In this document: in pieces, positions 13,070 to 22,492 of the stretch | Layout: every line of letters starts with the position of its first letter | Numbering within the stretch: the first letter of the stretch is position 1 | NCBI GenBank assembly: GCA_018466975.1 | Contig: CM031560.1 | Location: forward strand, 2,542,001-2,606,000 | Origin: Sparassis latifolia | Taxonomy: Eukaryota > Basidiomycota > Agaricomycetes > Polyporales > Sparassidaceae | DNA length: 64,000 nucleotides | Reading direction: 5' to 3' | Notes under the pieces: model-generated | Seen by the model: only the letters and a program-made list of their open reading frames with translations | Databases searched by the model: none | What the model was told of the DNA's origin: nothing | Position numbers and translations under genes: made by a program

Positions 13070-14370
13070 CTACACATGGAGCCTGGCAAGGGAGCGCGGA
13101 ATCGTATCCCAGGTACTTGGTGAGCTCCGACAGTTCAAAGCGTGCTGCGACGATGAATCAGGCGAATCGAGATTGCAGGCGTAAATCCGAGTGGCTGTGA
13201 CTGCAGGATAGGCCAGATCGGCGTCGTCATTTTTTCTCGTCAAGGCGCTCGCAGTACTCAGTGGTAGCCAAGGAGAACCCGAAACAAGCTCGTGAGTGTA
13301 GAGGCTTGCGTATTCCGGTGATCGACATCCCGCTACGGTGTGCTTAGCCCGCATCGCCAGTAGGAGTGAAGTATTGGGCGAGGCGAACGGGCGGTTGTAC
13401 AAGCACGTATCGTCTGTTATAGTCGCGCTGGGTCCACACAACCTCACCGTCATGACATGCTTTGCCCACTCGGGCGTTTCGATAGAAGGTGAGTCGGGCA
13501 AGGGTGTCGTCCGAGCAAAGAACAGTGGATCCCAATCGGGGCTCGTCGTTTCCAAGTCCTGCAGAGCAAACATCGATTTCGAGATAGGTAGTGATACGAC
13601 CGATATGGGAAGCGTAGATAGAGGAGACGAGGCCGACATATCTATACTACATAGATTAGTTAGGCTTTGGTGAGGGAAACGACCGTACCAACCTGGGCTG
13701 GCGCACCGTTGTATCACAGCGTCGCGATGCGCCAAAAGATCCTCGTCGCGGATCCTGAGATCATAGGCTATCACCCGCAGGAAGTCGCGCTCCGTCCGCG
13801 CAACGTCCTTGGCTTCAAAAGAATCCAGGCAACTCGCCCAAACGTTTAGATTCTGCCGCCGCTCCTTGACGTACTGACAAGGACGAACACAGGTAAGACA
13901 GATGTAAAGGGCAAACCCACGGCCATACCTTCATAGCGAGCAGCAAAGCGATGAGGAACACGGTCTCGCAACTCCAGTGGCCCGGACTTTCGTCATGCCA
14001 TTCGCGGCCCCACTTGTCCACGTAGGACAGGGCGACAACAATTACGCACATGTCCACGTCCAACGTTGGGTGGTAGACGAGGACAGTAACCAGATCCAGA
14101 AGGGAAGCAGTATCGATCCTCGATTGGGCTGAAGTAAAACAACTAGTACACGAAAACGCGCTGACCACACAATCGACAACGTAGTCTGTGGAGCAAGAGA
14201 TGGTTAGAAGAGGTAGAACAAGCTTTTGGTGAGAAATGTCACAGACCTAGTAGATCAAAAGTCAATGGAAGGTCCAGCATTTCCATCAGCTCAATCTCGT
14301 GCTGCGATGGATCCAACTGCCTCGCAGGCTCAATTACACGGGACGCGGCCTGATCGGAATAAGGTTCCAT
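13070..14370 (-). CDS. Cyclin-box protein, copy 2 (paralogue of 2228-3367)
   Basis: Second cyclin-fold protein. Exons 14247-14370, 13929-14185 and 13070-13873 join in frame to 267 residues. Exon 1 encodes MEPYSDQAASRV, exon 2 opens YVVDCVVSAF and carries VVALSYVDKWG and CETVFLIALLLAMK, and exon 3 opens YVKERRQNLNVWASCL, then FEAKDVARTERDFLRVIAYDL. These line up with copy 1 block by block, and both introns fall at the same codons (a phase-1 intron before YVVDC/YIVDC, a phase-0 intron after the Lys of LLAMK/FLATK). A possible extra 42-nt in-frame intron, with a ctaac branch site, lies near 13640-13680. The C-terminal 200 residues are low complexity and unlike copy 1. Role presumably CDK regulation. 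Confidence 0.78.
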
Positions 14371-14978
14371 GAATAAAGCCGTAGTCAATGTTTGAACAGA
14401 GTGGATAAATCGAATTGTGCGGTGGGATATAGGGTAAGACGGGAGTCCTGGAGTGCGAGGGTCAGGTTTGGGTGTTTATAACAATGCGAGTTGAACACAA
14501 ACGTTGCCAAAGACTCGTGTAGGGATCTCGGAGATCTACGAGGCTTACAGGACGCGCGCCAGATCATTACTGAGAGGCATGGCCAAGTGGCCCATACAGA
14601 CATGAACCGGTATCAAAGCGGAAGAAGTTCTGGGCAACCAAGCCAAACCATATTAGTTGACTGGGCAACTGAGAACAATGGGAGGAGGAGCCACTATGTC
14701 GAAGCTATGCGAACCTTAAGTTTTGAATGCTTCATCCTCGATCCTCGGGCTGAGGAAACCAGTGAGTTGGAAGAATCATACCACATGTGGAATCAAAATT
14801 TGATACCGGACTCTTCTTGTCGACGGAGTGGCGTGGGGACGATAAAATACCAAAGCGTCATAGCAGCATCCTACGTCAGACATTCCGAAAGACAAAGTAC
14901 CCAGTCCACAAAAAAAGCCCATATGAAGAGTCCGACAGTAGCGAGGCAATGTACTTTCTCGATCTGCCAGAAGTTCGG
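14371..14978. other. Intergenic stretch between two minus-strand genes
   Basis: Holds the upstream region of cyclin copy 2 and the 3' flank of the alpha/beta hydrolase. An ORF of 163 codons at 14491-14982 (plus) has no recognisable features and overlaps the hydrolase end. I do not call it a gene. Confidence 0.5.
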
Positions 14979-16423
14979 CTAAGTCACTACACGTCGTCGC
15001 AACTCCATCTGTTGCAGTTGGTCCAGGTATGTATGAATTTCCCGAAGCCATTGCCGTTCCTCCCAAGCATTTTCGTGCAGAGCGTCCTGAATTACCACTC
15101 GTCGTTTCAGCTCCCAGTCCACGGGTACATCCTCGCCAGCGGCAGAGTTCCAGTCATTGCTAGCATCATACAAATCGGCGCCCATGGACGTTGGCACGAC
15201 CTCGTCTTTCTCGCTGAGCAGCACCAGCATGTTCTTCGACAACCGCGCAAGCAGGCATTCTGGTCCATCCCGCGTTGTCTGCATCGCAGCCAATGCGTTC
15301 CATTTATCGAGCACAAACGGTGTAAGATAGTGATAAGGCAGCCAGCGCTGAGGATAGAGCGCCCTCACCATCCCCGGAATTGACGAGAAGGGATTTTCCA
15401 GGATCATTCCCAGAACCGCGGGATATTCAGAACCGCTCAAGCGAGAAGCCAGGCATACTGCTATGGCACCACCCAGCGAGTGCCCGTATAGGACGATGAT
15501 AGAGGAGGGGAAGCGGTGACGAACGTATGACAGGACATGCTCGTAGTCTTTCGCCAAGCCACGCTCTGTAGGTATTCGTGAGGAGGATTTCCAGTATGAA
15601 CGAGGCGCGACAGCGACGACAGCGATGTTGCGAGCCTTTGGCTGCGGTTCCAGTCGTGATGACACTCCAAGCAACCTCTCGAAGACAGGCATACGAGCCA
15701 AAGGGTTTCCAGCATTGCCTACAAAGATGTCGGTGAATGTCGTGTGTGGTATACGGGACATGGGCTACTCGCCTTGAAGATAGAGGACTACAGCGTCCGG
15801 CGGCGAGTCACCAATATGCGAGGCTGGTCGGACCACAATTCCGGCAAGCATGACTCTCTTCTCACTTGGAATCTGGATTTCTTCGCAATGAATCGCCTTT
15901 GGTACCCTTACGTCGCGCAACTGCTCGCTCCGAGCCCCTGGAGGTATATATCCTGCTCGCGTCCACAAATAAGCGGAGTCATAGTGAAACAACCAGTGAA
16001 ATGACACGTACCCATGTAGATGAGCTTTCTTTGGAAAATAACCATCACGAGACACTGGCTTGCGAGAAGGGCCGTGAATCTCGAGGTGCGTTAAGCAGTG
16101 TTCGATCACTTTACCTTGTACAACCACAGGGCAACAGGTAGGCCGAACGCGGTAGCAACGGCCAGCCATAGAGTGGGACCCTCAGAGGAAGGTTGTAGAG
16201 CGAAGGACGAGATGGCTCCCAATTGCAGCAGGCTGTGTGATGGGCCTTCTATCACGGCGCTTTGGTGGTCAAGCAACCTGCTGGCCTTATTTTGAAGCGG
16301 TCTTCGCCGGGGGACCACTTGGACATGCGTTGAAGGGAGTACGACCCTTGTTCTCAATACGGAACAAGGTCTGCACCTGGGAACGGGCATGATGCGAGAT
16401 CTCGAAAACTTCAGAATGGACAT
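14979..16423 (-). CDS. Membrane-anchored alpha/beta hydrolase, Bem46/ABHD13-like
   Basis: Serine hydrolase of the Bem46 (ABHD12/13-like) group; natural substrate unknown. Exons 16115-16423, 16012-16054, 15773-15952 and 14979-15718 join in frame to 423 residues. A hydrophobic anchor (AVATAFGLPVALWLYK) ends exon 1; the 43-nt exon 2 encodes CLVMVIFQRKLIYM, and exon 3 the family block YIPPGARSEQL. The catalytic triad is visible in exon 4: nucleophile elbow GHSLGG, acid in LLSEKDEVVP, and His in DALHENAW. The intron 15719-15772 begins GC rather than GT (AAG|gcgagt). The roughly 80 residues before the membrane anchor are unusually long for the family, so the true start may lie further in than the ATG used here. 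Confidence 0.8.
15719..15772 (-). other. GC-AG intron in the Bem46-like gene
   Basis: Exon 3 ends AAG and the intron begins gcgagt and ends tttgtag. The flanking frame (LQG then NAGNPLAR) is restored only with this junction, so a GC donor is required. Confidence 0.8.
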
Positions 16424-16729
16424 AAATGATAGTAGTTATGGCCTGGGAGCGGCGCTATTCGTACCTTCAAGTTCGGTGCGATCAGTGATGTGGAGTTCCG
16501 CATTCGGCAAGTCTCCAAGAACCAATCCTTTTATCGATGGGCAGCGAACAGACCTTTTCTAAATCCTACGTAGATACAGTGAGAGTGTCTTCATCCGTTG
16601 ATCGAGGCTAATCATGATAACATAGCCCGCATCGATGCTATCGCGTGAATACTACAGCATTGAAGAATACGGCGGAAGGATCAGACATCACATTTGACAA
16701 ATAAATCGGACAACAAATTATACAGGTCG
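16424..16729. other. Spacer between two minus-strand genes
   Basis: Short region holding the hydrolase promoter and the 3' end of the SNM1-type gene. No ORF or repeat stands out. Confidence 0.6.
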
Positions 16730-19700
16730 TCAAATGCTTCCCGCTACTGCTTCCCCCTCCTGGCTTTTGAGACATGGTAGCATTGGTATCGCGAGCCCAG
16801 GTCGTATTCCCTTGGCCATCGCTTGCTTGAACGATTCTGCAAGCTTCCGACTGCGTTCAACGTCCATCTGTCCGTCGGGGTGGAACTCGTCATCCTGAGA
16901 AGGAAGACGACTGGGGATGGTAAACCTGGGTGTCTGAGTTATTCCCGCTGACATTTCGCTGTCGGGAGTAGCCGGCACGACAGTCTGGGACTCCTTGCAC
17001 GCGGGTGTCTGCTTGTGCTGATGCTTCAACAATAGTCGCAATCGGCGGCGCTCCATCTTCGCTGCCATCTTGGCGGCATGAGCAGGACTGACTAGGTCCG
17101 GACGCATGAGGGCCAGAATCCGAGCCCTCTTCTTCCTCAGTGCTCTGGCGGCGCGTCGCTCTTTCTTGGCTCTCTGCTCAGCGGACATTGGAACCTGGGA
17201 GGAAGTCGACGCCGGTGGAGAGCTTGCTGCAGGGACGCGGCAACAACTTGCGGACGAGCAGTCGTGGCATCCTTCAGGGACGTTGTGAGAGGGATTCGGC
17301 ACACTTACTGGCGACCTCGCAAGGTCTTCGCTCTGGTGCAATGCGGAAGATTTTGCATGCGCAGTTGGGTCAGATTCATTCTTGGCCGGGACAGGCACGT
17401 TCTCAGAAGCTTCGCCTACTCTTCGACGTTTGACCCAGTCAGTCGATCTGTCGTCTTGTGCAGAGTTCAAACTTTCGGCGGATCCCTTTGATAGATTGCG
17501 CAAATCGACGAGGGGAACATTCGGGCTTTCTTGAACGCCCGCGAACAGCTCAAAGCTAGCGGCGTGTTTCATGCTTGTGGACGTGCTGCTGCGGAAGAAG
17601 GTCGCTTGCCCAGCGGCCGTGCCTGATTCAACATGGAACAGCGTAGAGGCCGTAAGGTCATTGAATTGCGCATCTGGAGCGACGATCTGGATTGTCTTCC
17701 GTTTGAGGTTATCGCTGGATCTCTGTGAGTCCAGGTGTATCGGGGAACCAAGTTCAAAGGTCGGTCGGCGTAGGGATACTTGGGAAACTTTTCTCTTCGT
17801 GTGAGATTCGGGTGATGGAGGCATGATCTTCAACGAGCTGTTCTTCGAAGGGGGAGTCATCGGCATCTGCGTAGGCATCTTGGCGATCTGAGACTGCGCG
17901 GCCTTCGTCTTCTCGGTCTGCGGCCTACGCTTCGGCATGTCGTCGACTATCGGCGACTGAGTCTTGTTACAGGCGCCGAGGGGCTGATCTGGAGGGATGC
18001 CCGCGAGTTCGGCGAAAAGGAAGTGCGCGGTGCGCGCACGCTCATCCGCTGCATCTTCGTCTTCAGTCTCCTCGTCTGACTCGGGCTGAGCAAACTTGGA
18101 CTTAATGCGTGCCATGGCCCTTGCGGTTTCGCTAAGCGACGCCCGTCCTTGAAATGAAGGGACTGGCGCTTTCTTGGCATTTGTAGTTCCTGTAGGCGCA
18201 TGGCTGGTGGTGGCATTCTGCTCTTGGCGAGGAGAGCTGTCGGTCTTCCCCTCGTCCAAGATGTGGTCCACGACGCGTCGAGTGTCCCCCTCAAGATATT
18301 CTCGCATGACCTCCAGCTTATGCCTGCCCCTCCCTGTCTCCGCCCATGTCTCCGCGACCTCCAGCGCGCCCTCTCCCTCCAGATTCTTCAGAGCCACGTC
18401 CTCCATGCTCTCTTCGGCAGTGACCAGCGCGGATGCCAGGTCCCGCGTGTCCACGTCTACAGCGCTGTCGACTGGGGAGTCGCTAGCGAGACACCCCGCA
18501 AACATCTTGCGCATACACGCATGGTCGAGGCCGTGTAGCGCGGGGTCAAGGGTGTTGGGCACAACCTTCTTCGGCCTGAACATCGATACGAAGGCGCGGA
18601 GCTCGGGAAGGGGGGAATGACGCGATAGTGGCACGAGCTGCAACGCATATATAGGTGATGAGTGACACCAGCAATATGATGTGATAACTGCGGTTGAACA
18701 ACGCACCAGATGGTTCACGACCTCGCCGCGGAGGAGCTTCGCACGCGTGTCCTGGAGGTAGAGCTCCCAGCTTGCAGTCCCTAGTGTGACTGGATTGACA
18801 TAGATGACGTGCTGGCCTGTCTTGTTGGAAGTCATGCGTGATGAGGCAGCGGCAGCTGTGGGCGCACGCGACCCTTGTCCGTCTACCGCAACGCATTCGC
18901 AGCGGTTAAACCGCTCGCAGGCATGGAACCGCGTAGAGGCACCGTCTTGGGTAAGGATCGACCGGAGGAATGGGTCGCCAGTGGTATGTCTGTAGATCGA
19001 GAACTTGTAGCGATCTACGTGAATCTGATGCAGATAGGCGGACGGTGGCGTAAGAGACAAATTGATTACAGATGCATATACTAATTCACCTTGCTCCTGA
19101 ACGTGCGTGCCACAGCTTTAAAGATGTCTTCATAGCCCCAGGTCCAAGCGTTGATGAAGAACAACGTAGTAGGGGGAAAGATGGACATCAATGAGACCAA
19201 GCCCGACGTAGCTTCGTCCTGTCATCCGGAGGCGCATCCAGTGTATAAGCTACAGGAGGAAAAAAACCAAAGTCGATGCTTACCTTCGTCGGTATATTCA
19301 GTGTCCCGAGGAGGCATGCCGTATCAAGGTATATCGCTTCCAGGGTCTTGAGAACGCCAAGGTGGCCATACTCATTTAATTTTCCGTTCTCGTATGGCCG
19401 CAGAGGTAAGCTCGAAGGAGGGGCGGCGATGTACTGCTGAATATACGGATTCTTTGAAAGCGATTCCAGAAACCATGGTTCAGCTCTGAAGTCTCCGGTG
19501 TGTAAAACTGCCCCTTTCGCGCCTTCGACGAGATACCTATAGAATATGAGGACTTAGTGACCAATGCCATGAAACGCCACCAGATAATCTTTAGTCGGGT
19601 GTGTGCTTACATGACGGCCCCAGGGCAGTGGTTGGCGTCGAAAAGAGTGATCGTCACTTCCTCCTTGCCGTTCAGTGGTACCAGCGTTGGTGTGTGAAGC

Positions 19701-20151
19701 GGAAGAGCTTTCTGTGGACACAACACTTGGTCATTATCACATGCAAAATTGAGACGCCCGTGAAAATTCCACCGCGTTGTGGACGTGGGGAGGACCGAAC
19801 TCTACTGACCAGTAAGTCTCTACTGAAGGTGTAATCCCAAGAGCCGTCGTCCATCTTGCGCGGGTTGACTTTGAGGTGGCTGAACGTGCGCACATTCTCC
19901 ACGCGCAGCTCCATGTCCTTGAGCGTCCTCTCGGCGTACACTTCGTGGCGCAATAGCATTTCTTTCGCGTCGCGAGAACATATGATCGTTGAAGAGAACG
20001 AGCGCGCAGATAGGCCGTTGACGTGGTCTGCGTGGGTATGAGTGAGGAGGTAGAGAGCCGGGGTGGTCATGATGTCAGGGGACGATGCGAAGTCGTCCAC
20101 GCGAATATTGTATGGAGCGATGAACGAGTGGTTGGGTGTTCCGGTAGGCAT
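16730..20151 (-). CDS. SNM1/Apollo/Artemis-type DNA repair nuclease (metallo-beta-lactamase + DRMBL)
   Basis: Nuclear 5'-exonuclease/endonuclease of the beta-CASP metallo-beta-lactamase group (Pso2/SNM1, Apollo, Artemis), acting on interstrand crosslinks, DNA ends or telomeres. Exons 19810-20151, 19611-19711, 19284-19536, 19090-19218, 18707-19024 and 16730-18637 join in frame to 1,016 residues. Seen motifs: metal-binding HTHADH (residue ~40), DANHCPGAVMYLVEG, VLHTGDFR, FFINAWTWGYED, then the DRMBL block IHVDRYKFSIY ... STRFHACERF and VPLSRHSPLPELRAF. The lactamase fold starts at the N-terminus, as in Apollo/Artemis rather than yeast Pso2. About 650 further residues are disordered, with a Lys/Arg-rich segment near residues 890-940. 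The 69-nt intron 18638-18706 is a multiple of three and free of stops, so its retention would be invisible in an ORF scan. Start: first in-frame ATG (MPTGTPNHS). Confidence 0.88.
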
Positions 20152-20664
20152 GTTCCTCAAGAAGTTGTCTCAGGAAGATGGTGGTTTCTGACAACCAGTA
20201 TGAACTTTATCTATGGAAGAATCCAAAGCGTTCGACGTGAAGAAACCCTGAGGAACAATAAAGATATGGACGATGTGGCGGGCGGCAGCGGTTCATATAA
20301 TCTGTGACATGAGAAAACAGTTGTCAGACTAACTTCCGAGAACAATCGCCGAGCACAAAGCATGGTTGTAATTGACGCCACGAACGCTTGTGCGTCGCCG
20401 TCGAAAGCTTCCAACGATTACAGAGAGATGGTGGGGGGGGGGGGGCCAGAAAAAAGTAGGTCTATGTTCATCGCAAGCAGAATAATACATACCATAGCTT
20501 AAGAAGGGATTTCAGAGCGGGGCGTGGCAGATACACAGGGCATGGTGTGTGCGCCAGGGGTGCGCGCGAACTTCGCGACACGGAGGGTCACGGTCACATG
20601 AGATGGGCGCTAATGATGCGTCCAGTCACTGTTTCTCACGCCCCAACTGCTTGCACTGACAGTC
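20152..20664. other. Divergent intergenic region with a 13-G run
   Basis: Lies between the minus-strand nuclease gene and the plus-strand bL33m gene, so it presumably carries both promoters. A homopolymer of about 13 G occupies 20433-20445. No gene is supported here. Confidence 0.6.
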
Positions 20665-20955
20665 ATGGCGGGCAAATCGAAAGCACGGTAAGTAAATTCT
20701 CTCTTTCTTTCGTCTGCTTTGACCCAACATGAACTTATTTAACAGGACTATCATTGTCCGGATGATCTCTACGGCCAAGACTGGCTACTTTTATTCGACA
20801 CAGCGTCTGCGCATTGGGCCCAAACTCGCCGCTGTCAAGTATGACCCCAGAGGCAAGTGCCTCAGTCTGTCAGCTGTCAATCGCTTCCTGAATATGTGTG
20901 TTTACCAGTGAAAGCAAGAGTATTGTTCGTGGAAAGCAGAAAGACCGCGAAATAG
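20665..20955 (+). CDS. MRPL39: Mitochondrial large-subunit ribosomal protein bL33m
   Basis: Small basic protein of the mitochondrial 54S ribosomal subunit. Three exons, 20665-20687, 20746-20852 and 20909-20955, give 58 residues, the usual size for fungal bL33m. The sequence starts MAGKSKARTIIVRM, continues with TGYFYSTQR and PKLAAVKYDP and ends with VLFVES, in the order seen in bacterial L33 and yeast Mrpl39. The second intron (20853-20908) starts gcaagt, a GC-AG intron, and is needed to keep the frame to the terminal TAK stop. Too small and too split to show as a long ORF. No zinc-ribbon cysteines are present, as is common in mitochondrial L33. Confidence 0.88.
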
Positions 20956-21622
20956 ATTTATTTTGCCTTGATCAGCCACCACGAACACAAACCGCCATAC
21001 TCTGTCCAGACTTCAGTGCAATCGAAGCGTTACTACTATGCTACTCACATCGAGCTGCCAAACCATTTGTGGCGAGAGGATGGTCGTGTCCTGCAATCCA
21101 GGACTTAGCTAAGAGCCCCTACCCTTACGGCGTCTACCTAAATAACACTTCTGCGTCCTCGTCATACTCTGCCTAGAATGTGTTCGCAGGTTGCAATACG
21201 AATTTTCAAAATGCAAGTCATTGCAGTGCGATTTTTCGTCCCTGTTCTGCGTTGATTCCTCTCGCCATTACTTTGAAGTGCACGAGAATGCTATTGGTGT
21301 ATTACCATGGCTTCACTGTCGGGGACTTACAACGATACCTGCACTGATGAAGCGCTTGCAAAGACAGAACCAACAATAGGTCCACTGGGTTAGAACTGGA
21401 AGTGTAGGCATGCTAATGGTACAAAACTGCGTTGAACGACTTGGTATTACAGTCACATCATTGCAACACAAAACACATCAAGACCGTGGAATTAAAAACT
21501 GACGACCGAGTCTTACGAGATCAGCGTAATTCTGTGTAAGGCAAAATCTAGAACGAAAAGACGACGCACAGTTGTAGAGTTAAAAATACGTTAACGACCG
21601 ACCATCCGATCAGGGATTTGTG
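20956..21622. other. Intergenic region, nothing recognised
   Basis: Convergent spacer between bL33m (plus) and the small minus-strand gene. Short ORFs only. No repeat or RNA gene seen. Confidence 0.55.
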
Positions 21623-22261
21623 CTACTTGACGAGCGGTCGCACGCCGATGCCGTTGTCCTTGAGACTGCGGCCGGCGTAGTTCCTGACTTCTTTCTGATA
21701 CTGCGCTGTGGCATCGAGTGAATATCACCGATATATTCTATACGACGCGAGTATCGATACTCACTCATAGGCTTATCAACCTTAGGCTTCTTTGCGGAAG
21801 TCTCTGTGGTAGGTGTTGAGCTCGCGGTATCAGGAAGAGGGCGCTTGCCCCGTTTTTTCTGGGATCGGCAAGTAAGCAAAGGTAACAAAAAAGGGAGAAA
21901 TATCACTTACAAAACGTTCATCAAAACCCCGTTTCCTGTCATCGGACATACGTCAGGAAGTAGGCTAGACAGATGTGAGGGTACGCACTGCGCCAGCATC
22001 TCTTCCTGCTTCTTTTTCTCTTCCTCGTCCTGCCAGCAGCGCAGGCACGATGTTCAAGTAAGATCATACGACACGGGCGCGGAAACGCACCTTCTTGATG
22101 TGCTGAAAGCGCTCTAGGAAGGAGCCGTCATTAGAAAACACATTGGCGGGTTTAGCTTTGGAATGGGGCTTCTGAGCTACGGGGACTACGGGTGGCGGGG
22201 CGGATAAGGGGGCTGGTGAGGCGTACCCGCTCGAGGACTGTGGTGTCGATACACTAGACAT
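21623..22261 (-). CDS. Small conserved-looking nuclear-type protein, function unknown
   Basis: Five exons (22091-22261, 21989-22029, 21911-21935, 21765-21858, 21623-21705) with canonical GT-AG introns join in frame to 137 residues. The product has a Ser/Pro/Ala-rich start, then a charged helical part (SFLERFQHIKK, EEEKKKQEEMLAQKR), a basic segment KKRGKRPLPD with a second KKPK patch, suggesting nuclear localisation, and ends with RSLKDNGIGVRPLVK. The five coherent phases, including a 25-nt exon, argue that it is real. I do not recognise the family. It is divergent from the BBC1-like gene, with about 230 bases between the two starts, so a shared promoter is likely. Confidence 0.68.
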
Positions 22262-22492
22262 TTACTCGACGTTGATCTGTGCAGTTGCTAACCGGTGGAG
22301 CAACGGTGGTGAGAACCGAAAGCGTCGCCCGCGTTCTGTAAGGGCTTCAGAATTTACTAGTGATTTCTAGTGTTGATACAAACGGCCAGTACAACGGCAA
22401 TCTGATCTCGTCTAACCGGCATTCACCGGCCTGACCTCATCATCTAGCGTTCGTCACGCAGCGCAGTCGATTTCGACAGCAACATCCACGCC
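22262..22492. promoter_or_regulatory. Probable bidirectional promoter
   Basis: The 231 bases between the starts of two divergent genes (small unknown on minus, BBC1-like on plus). Inference from layout only; no defined binding motif identified. Confidence 0.5.

Noticed and set aside
16730..19060. Stand-alone 776-residue disordered protein
   Set aside because: Its first part carries DRMBL motifs and joins in phase with upstream lactamase exons; it is the C-terminal part of the SNM1-type gene.
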